Assembly: GCA_020444065.1 (NCBI GenBank)
Contig: JAHLLQ010000002.1
Span: forward strand, 1 to 64,000
Direction of reading: 5' to 3'
From: a bacterium
GTDB lineage: Bacteria > Sumerlaeota > Sumerlaeia > SLMS01 > JAHLLQ01
DNA: 64,000 nt
The notes beneath the pieces are model-generated. The model was not told the origin of the DNA and did no database searches. It saw nothing but the letters and a program-made list of their open reading frames with translations. Below are positions 45,010 to 55,673 of this stretch, piece by piece (the stretch's first letter is position 1; each line of letters starts with the position of its first letter). The position numbers were made by a program, and so were the translations under genes.

Positions 45010-46737
45010 TCAGGGCTCCTCCGCCTCGCGCATCACGCGCGCGATGGACCTCACGTCGTCCGGGGTCACGTGCGGCACGGCGCCGAGTTCATCGTACGCC
45101 GGAATCCGCCACGCCCGCCGGCCGAGGAGAAGATAGAGCCACTCCGCCTGGAAGAATCCCATCCACGCATACCCACGATTGCGCAGGTGATCGTGCAACC
45201 GCTTCGCCTGAATCAACGACCACAACTTGAGCGCGCCAAGCAATCCGCCGAGAATGGCGAGGATCAACCAGGCGTTGGAGGAGGCACGCAAGGCTTGCGA
45301 ACGGAATGTGGGAGATCTATCCCACATGTACTGTGGCGGCGTCAGTGTAACATATGGCTTTGATCGCGTTTCGTTTGCCCATAGAACCGCGTGCTCAGAT
45401 GAATACTGGCTGCGCCATATCCTGAGTAATTCACCTGCATTCATTCCTTTCGTATTGAGTGGCCAAGTCTGCGCTGCCGGTCCGACTGGGGCCAGTCCGG
45501 ACAGGTGCTGTCCGTCTATCACCACCCTCGACTCGAGCGCAGCCCCGAGAACTTCTGCGAGATCAGGCATTCCATTCAGGCTGTAAGTTGGAATCGCTAC
45601 CGCAGCCAAGTCTTCGATAGAATGCGATGTTCCTAAGAGCTTCTCCAGGTCAGGAACGGGAATCTTCAGGAATCTGTGGCTCTTGTCGAACTCAAACTCG
45701 TATTCAGAAACCGTCTCGGGGTCGCCTTTATCGAAGATCCACCACTCTTCGGCTGACATTGAATACACCTGCGAACTGCCATCCTGGAAATGTGCAATCA
45801 GCCTCGGTGAACGGCTTCCCTCGATCCGTGGTGGCCGATCAATGGCGACTGCGAAGCTCCCTCTTGCTGTCGTCGAGCCTTGGTTCTCATCAAATATGTG
45901 CAGCCAACCATTCTCATCGGGATAGATGACATCCTCGAGTATGACCTCCGCACCATCCACAATCGCACGAGAACCGGGTGCCCCTCCCAAGTAGTAGGAG
46001 GTCGGCGGTGGAACAGACTCGAGCCAGAGAGTCAGTGGACCGGGCGGTGAGACCGCGTAGTCGAAGCCGGCAGTCCTGATCTCCACCCCATCGGAACTGG
46101 TTTCGACAAGAGACCAAGGACTACCAGCCAACTCATATCCGTTTGCGGTGTCCCGGAGCGAGGCACGACTGCAATGAGTTACGAACTCGCCCTTCGCCTT
46201 TGCCCAGAACTGAAATCGGGCATATGAGAAGGGATTCGGTGATTGCGCCAGATTAGCAAGGCCGACTAACCCGAAGTCTGCAAGCCGGGCCTTGGCGTCT
46301 TCGGCACGAATTTCTTGCAGCTCCGGATCCAACCAGATTGGTTCATGGCCAGATGTCCGAGCCACAGCGACAAGGATCTCCAGTTCACCATCATTTGGCA
46401 TCGAGATCGTGGGAGCCCAGTCTCGTGAGAACACTTCATCTTCCCGATGGATGTATCTCTGCGACCAATGCGACCGAATGATGCTCGTCCAAGGATGTTC
46501 CGGATTTGCGCGATACGCCTCGCGCCCCGTTGGTTCCCACGTGACAACGCGTGCAGTCTGATTGTCGACGAATCTCCCCTCTGCGAAGGATGCGTTCCGC
46601 ACGTCGTCATGCGGGAAAGCCGGAGTGTTGGGGCTGAACATCGGCAAGAGGGTCGGCAACATCAAGGCGACCAGCGCCAGCAGACATAGCACCCCCGCGA
46701 CCCACAATGGCCCCCGTCCACTCAGCAATCGCCTCAT
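45010..46737 (-). CDS. Bitopic/two-helix membrane protein, tandem paralog C (longer)
   Basis: A 575-residue, more distant paralog and first gene of the three-gene unit. It keeps an N-terminal helix, the WLYLLLGRRAWRIPAYDELGAVP tail, and a central region about 85 residues longer than in A and B. ATG 46737 (MRRLLSGRG) was chosen; a TTG at 46773 adds 12 residues. The last 45 bp and its junction to paralog B are identical to the A/B junction. Function unknown. Confidence 0.8.
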   Translation of the reverse strand: MRRLLSGRGPLWVAGVLCLLALVALMLPTLLPMFSPNTPAFPHDDVRNASFAEGRFVDNQTARVVTWEPTGREAYRANPEHPWTSIIRSHWSQRYIHREDEVFSRDWAPTISMPNDGELEILVAVARTSGHEPIWLDPELQEIRAEDAKARLADFGLVGLANLAQSPNPFSYARFQFWAKAKGEFVTHCSRASLRDTANGYELAGSPWSLVETSSDGVEIRTAGFDYAVSPPGPLTLWLESVPPPTSYYLGGAPGSRAIVDGAEVILEDVIYPDENGWLHIFDENQGSTTARGSFAVAIDRPPRIEGSRSPRLIAHFQDGSSQVYSMSAEEWWIFDKGDPETVSEYEFEFDKSHRFLKIPVPDLEKLLGTSHSIEDLAAVAIPTYSLNGMPDLAEVLGAALESRVVIDGQHLSGLAPVGPAAQTWPLNTKGMNAGELLRIWRSQYSSEHAVLWANETRSKPYVTLTPPQYMWDRSPTFRSQALRASSNAWLILAILGGLLGALKLWSLIQAKRLHDHLRNRGYAWMGFFQAEWLYLLLGRRAWRIPAYDELGAVPHVTPDDVRSIARVMREAEEP

Positions 46738-46823
46738 TGAAATGAAGAACCCTCGGCCAATGGAATGGACCAATTGACCAAGGGTTCATGTGCGGTCGCA
46801 AGGTGGATTCGCGGGCGCGTGGG

Positions 46824-47303
46824 CTACCGGACGATGTGACAGCCTCCGCCGCCGTTCTTCTCGAAGTAGCGCTGGTGGTACTCCTCGGCTTCCCAGAACG
46901 TCGGGGCCGGCTCGATCACGGTCGTGATCGTGCGGTCGCCGAACTTCCCCGATGCGGCGAGTTCTGCCTTTGCAGCTTCAGCCGCCTGCGCCTGGGCATC
47001 GCTGTGCGTGAAAATCGCCGACCGGTACTGCGAACCAACGTCCGGACCCTGGCGATTCAGCGTCGTCGGATCGTGCAGGCGGAAGAAGTAATCCAACAAC
47101 TCGGCGTAGCTGACCTTCTCCGGATCGAATGTCACCTCGACCGCTTCGGCGTGCCCTGTGCCATCGGTGCAAACCTGTTTGTAGGTCGGATTCTCCGTGT
47201 GCCCGCCGATGTACCCGACGCGCGCATCAACCACGCCATCCAACTCGCGAATCGCCTGCTCGACTCCCCAGAAGCACCCCGCTGCAAATGTGGCCTTCTC
47301 CAT
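46824..47303 (-). CDS. msrA: Peptide methionine sulfoxide reductase MsrA
   Basis: A 159-residue reductase of S-form methionine sulfoxide. GCFWG with Cys10 as the catalytic residue, [10 protein letters not shown] and EYHQRYF are intact. ATG 47303 is preceded by GGAAAGGA; upstream in-frame starts (47324, 47387) lack a ribosome site and add non-homologous residues. It lies 90 bp past the giant gene's 3' end on the same strand. Confidence 0.94.
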   Translation of the reverse strand: MEKATFAAGCFWGVEQAIRELDGVVDARVGYIGGHTENPTYKQVCTDGTGHAEAVEVTFDPEKVSYAELLDYFFRLHDPTTLNRQGPDVGSQYRSAIFTHSDAQAQAAEAAKAELAASGKFGDRTITTVIEPAPTFWEAEEYHQRYFEKNGGGGCHIVR

Positions 47304-47393
47304 GGTCGCGATGTTCCTTTCCATTTGGCTGGCAGCATCCGGAGCGAAATTCGTGCGCAGATGGATTCGCTCCGGAAACTCCAGCACGCGACC

Positions 47394-50300
47394 TCAGTCG
47401 CCCACGAACATCCAGAAGCACCCCTCGTATGTCTGCGCGCCGATCGTCACGACGCCGCTGATCACATCAAGCGATACTTCCAGGAGCGACGAGTCGTACA
47501 GATGCGACGCCTTCAGCGTCAGCGGTATGTTGGCGTACGGTGCGCTGGCCTTTACGCGCATCGGCATTTCCAGCACGGGCGCACTGCCGATGTAGCCGGT
47601 CGGTTGGATCCACTCGAAGCGCACTGAACCCGAATCGTCCGGGAACGTGTCCGGGCCAATTGCGTAGATCGATCCCGTACCCAGACTCGACGTCGGGACA
47701 GAGACAATCTCCAGAACGGCCGGATCGTATTCGAGCTCGAATCCCAGGTTGCCCATGTCGTCCGCGCCATCGATCAAGAGCGACAGTGTGAACTGCCCGC
47801 CCGGCACGGCCTGCGTGCTGGCGATTGTCACCGTCGTTGGCCCGCCGCCGCGCGCAACCGGCGGCACGTCGCGACGAACCGCAACCTGGACCTCTGTCGG
47901 GTCGATGTTGAAGCCATACATGTAATCCAGCGGCACGGTCCGTGGTTGTTCCGCATCGCCGATCATGAACGTCAAACGCTTGGCATTCGACGAACCGGAA
48001 ACATTGCGACGGTAGATTTCGTAGCCTTCCGAACGGTTCGAGGCGAACACGATCGCGTTGCCATCCCACGTCCAATCCGGCCCGACATCTTCCGCGGCAT
48101 CATCCGTGAACGCGGCAAGACCCGTCCCATCCGCGCCGATCGTGTAGATGTTGCTGTTGCCGTCGCGGTCGGAGACGAATGCGATCGACTGCCCGTCGGG
48201 ACTCCAGGCGGGGGAGTGGTTCGAGCCCGTGCCATCGGTCAGCTTTGTCGGACCTGTACCGTCGGCATTCATCAGCCAGACATCCCGATTTCCGCCGCGA
48301 TCGCTGTCGAACGCTATCCGAGATCCATCCGGTGACCAGCGCGGATGCAAATCCTCCGCGGGGTCGTTCGTCAGTCTTGTCGGATCGCCCGGCGCGGCAG
48401 ATGCCTCGATCCTCCAGAAGTAGTCCGGCCGCGCTTCCCAACCCGTTGATGGATTGTAGAGGTAGTAGCGGTTGTCCGGGCCGGACGTGCCTGTCGATAG
48501 CATTGGTGTCGAATCCTGCACGTACGTCATCGCGACAGCAACCTGGCCACTGACCGCGATGGGCGAGATCGGCACATCGACCCAGCCGAAGCTCGTCGAT
48601 GCAACTGTGCCGCTGGTGAGTACCGCGCCTGGTTCCGTCGCCCCCATTTCAAGGACGCTCCACTCGAAGCCGGCCGAAGATGTCGAAACGTAGAAGTGCA
48701 AATCCGTCAGGATCAGTCCATCCGCATCAAGAACCGTCGCAGCCGAGTATCCCGTCGGGTACGAATCCCAATCGCCGAAGTCGCCCGTGGAGTTGATCAA
48801 GCGAATGTCGGGACTTGCGGGATCGACGTTGGTCTTGTAGAGCTCCGCATTCCCATCGCGTCGCGAGACGAAGACGATGTCGTTCGTCGCGCCGCTCCAG
48901 TCCGCCTGCGTATCTTCGGCGGGATTCCCTGCAATACGCATCAGACCTTCCGTTTGGAACGAATCCATCCAAAGATCGGCAGAACCTTCGCGATCGGAAA
49001 CAAACAGTGTTCCCAGGCCTTGTGGCATGGGCGCCGGCCAGTAGTCGTCCGCCGTGTTCTGAGTGATCTGACGCGGCACTGGATCTGTTGGATCGAGGAA
49101 GTAGGCGTCGCGTTGCGTATCCATTCCAGAGGCGAAGATGACGCCGTACTCGCGCGGCAATTGAACCTCATCGACAGGGCCATACTCTGACGTGTTGCCA
49201 TCGGGATGAAGGGCGACGGCGTGCAGTTGCTTGCCGGCAGGGATCTTCGTCCTCAGATAGAAGTTGTTTCCAAGGAACGGCGTGCGGCCGAGCATCTGAT
49301 AGCCTTCATCATCTCGATCGGCAAATACCTCAACCCAACTCCCATCCGGTGGCGCCGGATTCACCACGCCACCGAGGGCGTGGCTGTCGGGCGAGACGTT
49401 CGTGATCACCGGCATTGGAATCTGATTGTTTCCACCGGCTGACAATCCAATCGCCGCGCCACCATTGTGGAAGATCTTGTTCTGGGTCACGCGATTGCCC
49501 GTTGTGCCCGTTCCAGTGATGTGAACACCGTCGCCGCCATTCGAATTGATGTGGTTGCGTGTGACGATGTTTCCGTGTGCACCGCCTTGGATTAGAATGC
49601 CGTGGGAATCATTGGAGAAGATCCAGTTTCCATAAATCCCCACCCCGGTCACGCCGTTCTGCAGCACGATACCCATATGATTCCCGTAGTAGGTGTTGCT
49701 TCCACTCGTCGAGGCAGCCCCGAACGTATTGCCGATAATCTCCACGTTTGAAGCAGGACCATCGACAACGATCGCATCGCGCCCTGGTGAGACGAAGTAG
49801 TTTCCCCATTCGGCCCGATCCGAGCCGATCTTAATGTTGGAACCACCGGTCACATGAATGCACGAGTCGCCAGTCGAACCGGAATTCGCTCCGAAGTAGG
49901 TGCCGACAACCTGGACATTGTTCGATGATCCCCCGATCTCGATATCTGTCGTTGGATGCGAATTGAAGAAGCACTGATATTCGTCACGCTCGTTGCCGAT
50001 CAACACGTCTGTGGAATCTTTGACCTGCAGTCCGCCCTGCAGTCCTTCGTCGATGCTCAGGTAATCGCCCGGATCGCTGCCAATGTGGACATCGCTGACG
50101 CCATCCAGGGCAATATTCCAGCCCTGATTGCTTTCCAGGTAACCGTTCATGACATCGATACCGGACGAACCGTTGAGGAAATGCAGCCCGTGCTGCCCAT
50201 TGTTGGCCGTCGCAGGGTTGGTCACTAGGACATCCGCGCAATTGTCGATTCGCACGCCATCTTCGAGATTGTCGAGAGCATTCGGATTCTGAAGAGTCAC

Positions 50301-53300
50301 CGGCGAGCAATTCTCCACCAGGATACCGTGGGCGCCGTTATAGCTCGCGCTAATGGTTTCCGGCGCGATTTCGCAGTTTCGCAATTCAATGCCGCTGCCA
50401 AGGTTGTTGAAGCCTTGCAGTTTCACAGCATTGAAACCTGACACGCCATCCACAAGTACACCCGTTCCCGAGTTGTACTGCGCGTAGGCATCCAACGAGA
50501 TGTTACTCGATCCCGCACCGGCCACCCGCACGCCTGTTTCGAAGCCCTCGGCCCACACACTTGCAACATCGACGTTGCTGCAACTCACGAGATCCAAGCC
50601 GACCCCCGTCGCCGCAATGCGTTTTCCTCGCGTGTAGACGACCTCATCGCCGATATCGACATTGTCGAGAGATGCGCTGGAAATCTGGTCGAGTAAGATA
50701 CCACCGTTTGGATTGGCACCCACATCGGTATCGACAATCTGCGTGCCTTGCGCGCCGCCGGAGACCACGATCTCCAGACCGCCATTCGGCTTTGGATTGG
50801 TCCCGTCATTCAGAATAAGTGTTCCAATGTCGCTCTGCTCGATCAGATTGTTGTCCGTGCCGGAGCCCGTAATCGTAATGCCGTTTCCAGTGTTCCCGTG
50901 AATGAAGCCCATCACGACTTCATTGTCGGACGCGCCGCCCTGGATGCGGATGCCATCGCCTTGGTTCGCGCCTTGGACAGCGCCGGACGCTCCGTAGAAG
51001 CCGCCCTCGATACCAAGCGAGTTGTACGATGTCCCCGCACCTTCAACCAGTACGCCATGATTGCCGTTGGCCACGACCTTGTTCGTGCCGCCCATGTAAC
51101 TTCCGACGCGGTTGTTGTTCGCGCCATTTGAAACATGGATGCCGTAGCTGTTGTTGCCGCTCAGGACCCAATTCCCCGAATCGAGGGAGTAGTACATGCC
51201 AACATTCAAGCCAGCCAGATCGTTGTGTTGCGAACCCGAGCCGCGCAACTCCACACCGCTGCCACTGTTACCCGCGAGTCGAAGATTGCGCACCTGATTC
51301 AGTTCGCTGTCGACGATCACAAGGCCATCGCCGCCGTTATCCATGATGTTTTGAACGTAGCCGTCATTCAGTTGATGCATTCCGCCGCCATCGATTCGAA
51401 TGCCGTCGCCTGTGCAGTTCTGAATGGTCATTTGCCCCATTACCTGGGCCTGTTCAGTGTTTTTCAGGCTGATTCCATTGGCTGCATCTTCGATCGTGCT
51501 GACATACCTGATCTTATTGTATCGGCCACCTTCGACTCCGATACCGTCGCCCCCTGCACCGGAGATCGAACCGTGATCAATCAGAGTCTGGTCGCAATTG
51601 CTGAGGTAGATGCCCCTTCCGCCCGCATCCGTGATATCTACAGATTGGATGGTATTCTCGTCGGAGTTGGACATCGCAATGCCATCTCCGCCGGGCGAGT
51701 CGATCGTCAGATTCGAGAATGTGTTCTTCCCGCCGCCTGAACCGCTGATCGCATGGCCGGTCGCATGGATGGCCATGTTGCGGATCTCGACCTGGAATCC
51801 ATCCGTCAATTCGAAGGCTGCATCCCCGGTCGCAGTCACATCCTGGAATCCGACATAGACCCACCTTCCGGAACATGCGATGGGCTGTGTTACTGTGAGT
51901 GTCTTGCCCAGAAAGTCCGTTCCTTCAGGCAGCGTCACGCCGCCGGTGATATTCAGCGTTGAATCTGTCAGGCTAAAATAATCCTGCACACCCAGAGCCA
52001 GTGTCGTCCCGAACGCATACGTGCGAGCTCCGGTGCTCTCCGTGATTGTGTCGGCAAAGTTCGCTCCGTTGAAATGGGCGAAATCCGTCACACCACCCTT
52101 GTTTGAGCAGCGATCGCCCTCCTCGACTTTGTGATCATTATCCACTCCGCTGTCCAGATCTTCGGTTCCGTTCGGGTACCGGTCGCTTGTTCCGCCCCCA
52201 TGATCGGCATGGAAGTGATCGACACGATAGAACTGCTTAATTTCATGTGCAGTCCCGTTGTTCTCTTCCAGAGTCGTTTCGCTCGAACCTCCCTGTTCCC
52301 AGTAGTAATAGAAGTCCGGATCTTCGCCGCCGCGCCGTTCGTAATAATCGACCGTCTCTTCCTTGTTCTTGTCGTCGTATGCTCCACCATCCCAGAAATT
52401 CTGCGAGCCGTTTGCCATTGCAACGGCTTCTGCCAGCGAGATTTCCCCGTCAGGCGTCATGCCACTCGCAGCCGTCGTGACGGTCATTGAGATGCCGGCC
52501 GGCAAAGGAGTCAGATCATCAACCTGAACTCCGGCCTGACGGGTGATGGTGCGCTCGACCACGCCGCGAGGCGTCCACAATTGCAGAGCCAACTGCTGTC
52601 CTTCATCTCCGATGTTTGGCATCGAAGCCAGGTAGATCGTTCCATTCACGCCAAGTTGTCCACCAACGCCAACGTCGTCGATCATCACCTGGATCGGGTC
52701 GTACAGGTTTGTGCCCTGGATACTGATTGTCGCACCGGCCGGGACTTCCGTCGGAGCGACCGAGGAAATCGTCGGGTCGCCATAGACGTTGAACGTCAGG
52801 TGCTGAGTCGACTCCTCGCCGTTCTCCGTTGTGAATCGCACATAGACATCATGTGCTCCGCTCGACGTCAGGTGTGGTACGTTGACGTAAATGGAAGTCG
52901 TCGTCTGATAGGTGATCGTCGCTTCCGTTCCACCGAAGTAGACGCGGTGATTCGGTCCTTCCGATGGGACGTTCATGTTCTGGCCGATCAGCCGAACTTC
53001 CGTTCCCGCGAAATCTGCGTGTGGTTTTCCTGTCGGGTTCGATGATGCCGGATAGCCTTCCGTGACAGACAACTCCATCAATACCGGAATCTCTCGATAC
53101 GTGAATCCCGCAATCCCCTTTGGGCTCATTGCCGCAGGCGTCTCGACCGAGATCGTGTAAGGGTTCGACCACTTCGACAAGCCGCTCGGTACGCGCACCA
53201 CAAGCTGCGTGCCCTGCGCGTTGACCGAAACGACCTCTGCTTCGACATTGCCGAACTTTACCTTGTTCTGCGTGGCGCTGGGATTGAATCTCTGGCCTGT

Positions 53301-55448
53301 AATCGTTACCTCCGTCCCTGGTCCGCCGGATGTCGGATCCATCGATTCGACAATCGGAGAGAACGGATCGCCCACCAATACAAGGCCCGCTTCCAAAGGC
53401 GTCGGTCCCTGAACAATCTCTAGATCCAAGGGACTGACGATGTAGCCCATCAATCCCACAATGCGTTCACCCACGCGTCCAATCGAGGAAATCTTCTCCA
53501 GGATTGTTAGCAAGGGAACCGCCTTGCCGAGAGCCTTCTTGAGTGTTCCCTGCAGTTTGTCCTGTGCCTGGCTGATGCCCTCATTCGCGTAAGCGGCCGC
53601 GATGCCTTTCCCTACCTCCGTGATGATGTTCAGGATCGAATCCAGCGCCTGCTCTTCGGTGAATTCGCCGAGTGCGTTGTTCCCCATCTCTGTGGAAATC
53701 GCCGCGAGGCCGGACTGCATGCCTGCCTTGATGGCTTCCTTACTCGGCGTCCCTTCCTCGCCTGCCACCAGGCCCCAAACGTCGACCAGAGCCAACGTCA
53801 CGTTGATGCCCGTTGCCGTGTTCGCCAGGCGCCGATCGCCATCGACCTGACTGATCGCTGTCGCATCGTTGCCAGAGAACGCCCAGCGGTCCTTGTAAGA
53901 GCCACTGAACGCGCGAATCATGTAGATCGCATCTTCGTCGCTCTGCAGCGGCAGCACCGCATCGCCACCCATGCCTACCCAATCCAGAACGGAATCCATC
54001 ACGAAATCCATTCCCTGGCCAAGCACGTCGATCTTTGCCGTCCACAAATTCCCCGCCACCATTGTCGACTTCTGATAGCCCGTACGGCGAATGTTGCGCG
54101 CCTTGATTCCGCGGAACGACTCGCTGAATCCCGTTGGCATATCCGTCGGATCCAGACGATAGATTGCGACAAGCCAATCGACCGGACTGTAATCCACGCT
54201 GAGGCTCGGAGTAACCTCCAGCGCATCGCCTTCGCGCCGGAACGACAGGTAATCCAGGTCGATTCCCATCGTGCGAACACGGATATCGCCATCGGCACGA
54301 ATGCCGGCGGACTCGCGGATCGTCGTGTCGAAGTCATCAGTCGAGCGCTCGCCGCGCACGGCGCCGATTGTATGTGTTACACCGGACGGCAGTGCGTTCA
54401 TCATCGCGATTACCGCGTTGTTCCACGCCGTGGTGACCTGCGGATCGTCGAGGCCAAGATCGCTGACCGCATAGCGCTCCGCGATCACGGTCGCTAACTG
54501 CGCGACCTCCGGGACGTTCTCCATCGTGTTCAGCAACGTCTCCACGCGCTGAGGATTGCGTGTGATGAAGAACGGATGCATGAAGACCAACGTCTCCGCT
54601 GTAGTCTCCGCGTTGATCAGCACATCGTCTGCACGCCGAGCCGATGAACCGGCCGGCGGACGAAGCGCCAGGTAGGTGCTCTGACTTGCACCTGGAGGAG
54701 CTGCTCCGATCAGACCAACGCGATCGTCTGGAAATTCGATCTGGAAGTTGCCCGACGCATCCGCCTGGACTTCATCGTACACGCACACGATCGTGTGCGC
54801 CGAGGCGTCCACGCCGGCGGGGGGAACGAACTGCCCCGGTGTTGACTGCGTGACGACGAACTCCGCGGGCGTCACGGCTTCGCCGCCGGGCGTCTGTACG
54901 GTGACGACCCCAGAGGCTGCGCCGGCAGGAACCGTCACAACGATCTGAGTATTCGTCATCGAATCGATCGATGCGATGGTCGACCCGAAACGGACCTCGT
55001 TGTCGTTTGGTAACCCGGGCAGGAAATTCGCCCCGGTCAACGTCACCTGCGTTCCGACCGTTCCTGCGCGCGGGGAGAAATCCAGCACGACCGGCCCGGA
55101 TCCGGAGAAGTCCCCGGTGAACTCGCCTTCAGGCACCAATCCCACGGCCTTGTACAGCAGGCGCAGCACATCGTCTTCGTCGATGACGCCGTCGCCCGTC
55201 CATCTTCCGCCGGTTCCCGGGAACGGCGCCACGTCGGCCGCGTCCTGCTGATCGGGAGTCAGTACCTCCACGCCTTCGATGGACTGCGAGACCAGCAGCG
55301 CATCGCGCCCATCGATGTCTCCATCGCCCGACACGTCGCCCTTGGTGGGAGTCATATCCTCCCTACCGGCCAGGCAGACTGTACATAGAATAAGTGACAC
55401 AAATGCAATGAATCGGACCCTGGTCAGGGCCTTGAGGGAACGTTTCAT
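47394..55448 (-). CDS. Giant secreted protein: dockerin-like, IPT/TIG, right-handed beta-helix, TolB-like propeller, cohesin-like
   Basis: 2684 residues with a Sec signal peptide (about 1-27). About 36-105: two dockerin-type calcium segments (GDVSGDGDIDGRDALLV; GDGVIDEDDVLRLLYKAVG). About 117-202, 696-785, 793-880 and 888-975: four IPT/TIG beta sandwiches. About 1169-2000: a long right-handed parallel beta-helix of PbH1-type repeats (NGIT..GSGTDNN-like). About 2126-2220 and 2359-2496: TolB/PD40 propeller blades with WSPDG and DSDRGGNRD repeats, separated by a beta-rich insert. About 2536-2675: a cohesin-like domain (VPGGQFTLSLLIDGADDMGNLGFELEYDPAVLEIV). Probably an adhesin or polysaccharide-binding surface protein. 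Dockerin and cohesin modules in one chain suggest self-assembly. Not certain whether it is cell-attached; no sorting signal seen. Confidence 0.88.
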   Translation of the reverse strand: MKRSLKALTRVRFIAFVSLILCTVCLAGREDMTPTKGDVSGDGDIDGRDALLVSQSIEGVEVLTPDQQDAADVAPFPGTGGRWTGDGVIDEDDVLRLLYKAVGLVPEGEFTGDFSGSGPVVLDFSPRAGTVGTQVTLTGANFLPGLPNDNEVRFGSTIASIDSMTNTQIVVTVPAGAASGVVTVQTPGGEAVTPAEFVVTQSTPGQFVPPAGVDASAHTIVCVYDEVQADASGNFQIEFPDDRVGLIGAAPPGASQSTYLALRPPAGSSARRADDVLINAETTAETLVFMHPFFITRNPQRVETLLNTMENVPEVAQLATVIAERYAVSDLGLDDPQVTTAWNNAVIAMMNALPSGVTHTIGAVRGERSTDDFDTTIRESAGIRADGDIRVRTMGIDLDYLSFRREGDALEVTPSLSVDYSPVDWLVAIYRLDPTDMPTGFSESFRGIKARNIRRTGYQKSTMVAGNLWTAKIDVLGQGMDFVMDSVLDWVGMGGDAVLPLQSDEDAIYMIRAFSGSYKDRWAFSGNDATAISQVDGDRRLANTATGINVTLALVDVWGLVAGEEGTPSKEAIKAGMQSGLAAISTEMGNNALGEFTEEQALDSILNIITEVGKGIAAAYANEGISQAQDKLQGTLKKALGKAVPLLTILEKISSIGRVGERIVGLMGYIVSPLDLEIVQGPTPLEAGLVLVGDPFSPIVESMDPTSGGPGTEVTITGQRFNPSATQNKVKFGNVEAEVVSVNAQGTQLVVRVPSGLSKWSNPYTISVETPAAMSPKGIAGFTYREIPVLMELSVTEGYPASSNPTGKPHADFAGTEVRLIGQNMNVPSEGPNHRVYFGGTEATITYQTTTSIYVNVPHLTSSGAHDVYVRFTTENGEESTQHLTFNVYGDPTISSVAPTEVPAGATISIQGTNLYDPIQVMIDDVGVGGQLGVNGTIYLASMPNIGDEGQQLALQLWTPRGVVERTITRQAGVQVDDLTPLPAGISMTVTTAASGMTPDGEISLAEAVAMANGSQNFWDGGAYDDKNKEETVDYYERRGGEDPDFYYYWEQGGSSETTLEENNGTAHEIKQFYRVDHFHADHGGGTSDRYPNGTEDLDSGVDNDHKVEEGDRCSNKGGVTDFAHFNGANFADTITESTGARTYAFGTTLALGVQDYFSLTDSTLNITGGVTLPEGTDFLGKTLTVTQPIACSGRWVYVGFQDVTATGDAAFELTDGFQVEIRNMAIHATGHAISGSGGGKNTFSNLTIDSPGGDGIAMSNSDENTIQSVDITDAGGRGIYLSNCDQTLIDHGSISGAGGDGIGVEGGRYNKIRYVSTIEDAANGISLKNTEQAQVMGQMTIQNCTGDGIRIDGGGMHQLNDGYVQNIMDNGGDGLVIVDSELNQVRNLRLAGNSGSGVELRGSGSQHNDLAGLNVGMYYSLDSGNWVLSGNNSYGIHVSNGANNNRVGSYMGGTNKVVANGNHGVLVEGAGTSYNSLGIEGGFYGASGAVQGANQGDGIRIQGGASDNEVVMGFIHGNTGNGITITGSGTDNNLIEQSDIGTLILNDGTNPKPNGGLEIVVSGGAQGTQIVDTDVGANPNGGILLDQISSASLDNVDIGDEVVYTRGKRIAATGVGLDLVSCSNVDVASVWAEGFETGVRVAGAGSSNISLDAYAQYNSGTGVLVDGVSGFNAVKLQGFNNLGSGIELRNCEIAPETISASYNGAHGILVENCSPVTLQNPNALDNLEDGVRIDNCADVLVTNPATANNGQHGLHFLNGSSGIDVMNGYLESNQGWNIALDGVSDVHIGSDPGDYLSIDEGLQGGLQVKDSTDVLIGNERDEYQCFFNSHPTTDIEIGGSSNNVQVVGTYFGANSGSTGDSCIHVTGGSNIKIGSDRAEWGNYFVSPGRDAIVVDGPASNVEIIGNTFGAASTSGSNTYYGNHMGIVLQNGVTGVGIYGNWIFSNDSHGILIQGGAHGNIVTRNHINSNGGDGVHITGTGTTGNRVTQNKIFHNGGAAIGLSAGGNNQIPMPVITNVSPDSHALGGVVNPAPPDGSWVEVFADRDDEGYQMLGRTPFLGNNFYLRTKIPAGKQLHAVALHPDGNTSEYGPVDEVQLPREYGVIFASGMDTQRDAYFLDPTDPVPRQITQNTADDYWPAPMPQGLGTLFVSDREGSADLWMDSFQTEGLMRIAGNPAEDTQADWSGATNDIVFVSRRDGNAELYKTNVDPASPDIRLINSTGDFGDWDSYPTGYSAATVLDADGLILTDLHFYVSTSSAGFEWSVLEMGATEPGAVLTSGTVASTSFGWVDVPISPIAVSGQVAVAMTYVQDSTPMLSTGTSGPDNRYYLYNPSTGWEARPDYFWRIEASAAPGDPTRLTNDPAEDLHPRWSPDGSRIAFDSDRGGNRDVWLMNADGTGPTKLTDGTGSNHSPAWSPDGQSIAFVSDRDGNSNIYTIGADGTGLAAFTDDAAEDVGPDWTWDGNAIVFASNRSEGYEIYRRNVSGSSNAKRLTFMIGDAEQPRTVPLDYMYGFNIDPTEVQVAVRRDVPPVARGGGPTTVTIASTQAVPGGQFTLSLLIDGADDMGNLGFELEYDPAVLEIVSVPTSSLGTGSIYAIGPDTFPDDSGSVRFEWIQPTGYIGSAPVLEMPMRVKASAPYANIPLTLKASHLYDSSLLEVSLDVISGVVTIGAQTYEGCFWMFVGD

Positions 55449-55673
55449 GGCTCCCCTCCCAATCCTCGAAGTTCGCTCCCGTCCTCATGTCGGAAGCGCG
55501 ACTGATCGCAAGTCGTTAATTTGGGCTAGTTGAACCTGGATATGCCCTGTCCGTAAAGGAGATTCTCTCTTTGTGAGTGCCTCTGACTCGCCCCGCGGTA
55601 AGGGGAACCGATTGACGCCACGGGGCGTCTCGACGCTCACAATAGCCAATCCCCTTGGACGAGGTCCCTCACG
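55449..55673. other. Intergenic region between divergent giant gene and lipoprotein gene
   Basis: 225 bp with promoters for both directions presumably. A GACGCCACGGGGCGTC inverted repeat lies at 55614-55629, just over 40 bp before the lipoprotein start. Nothing else recognised. Confidence 0.5.
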
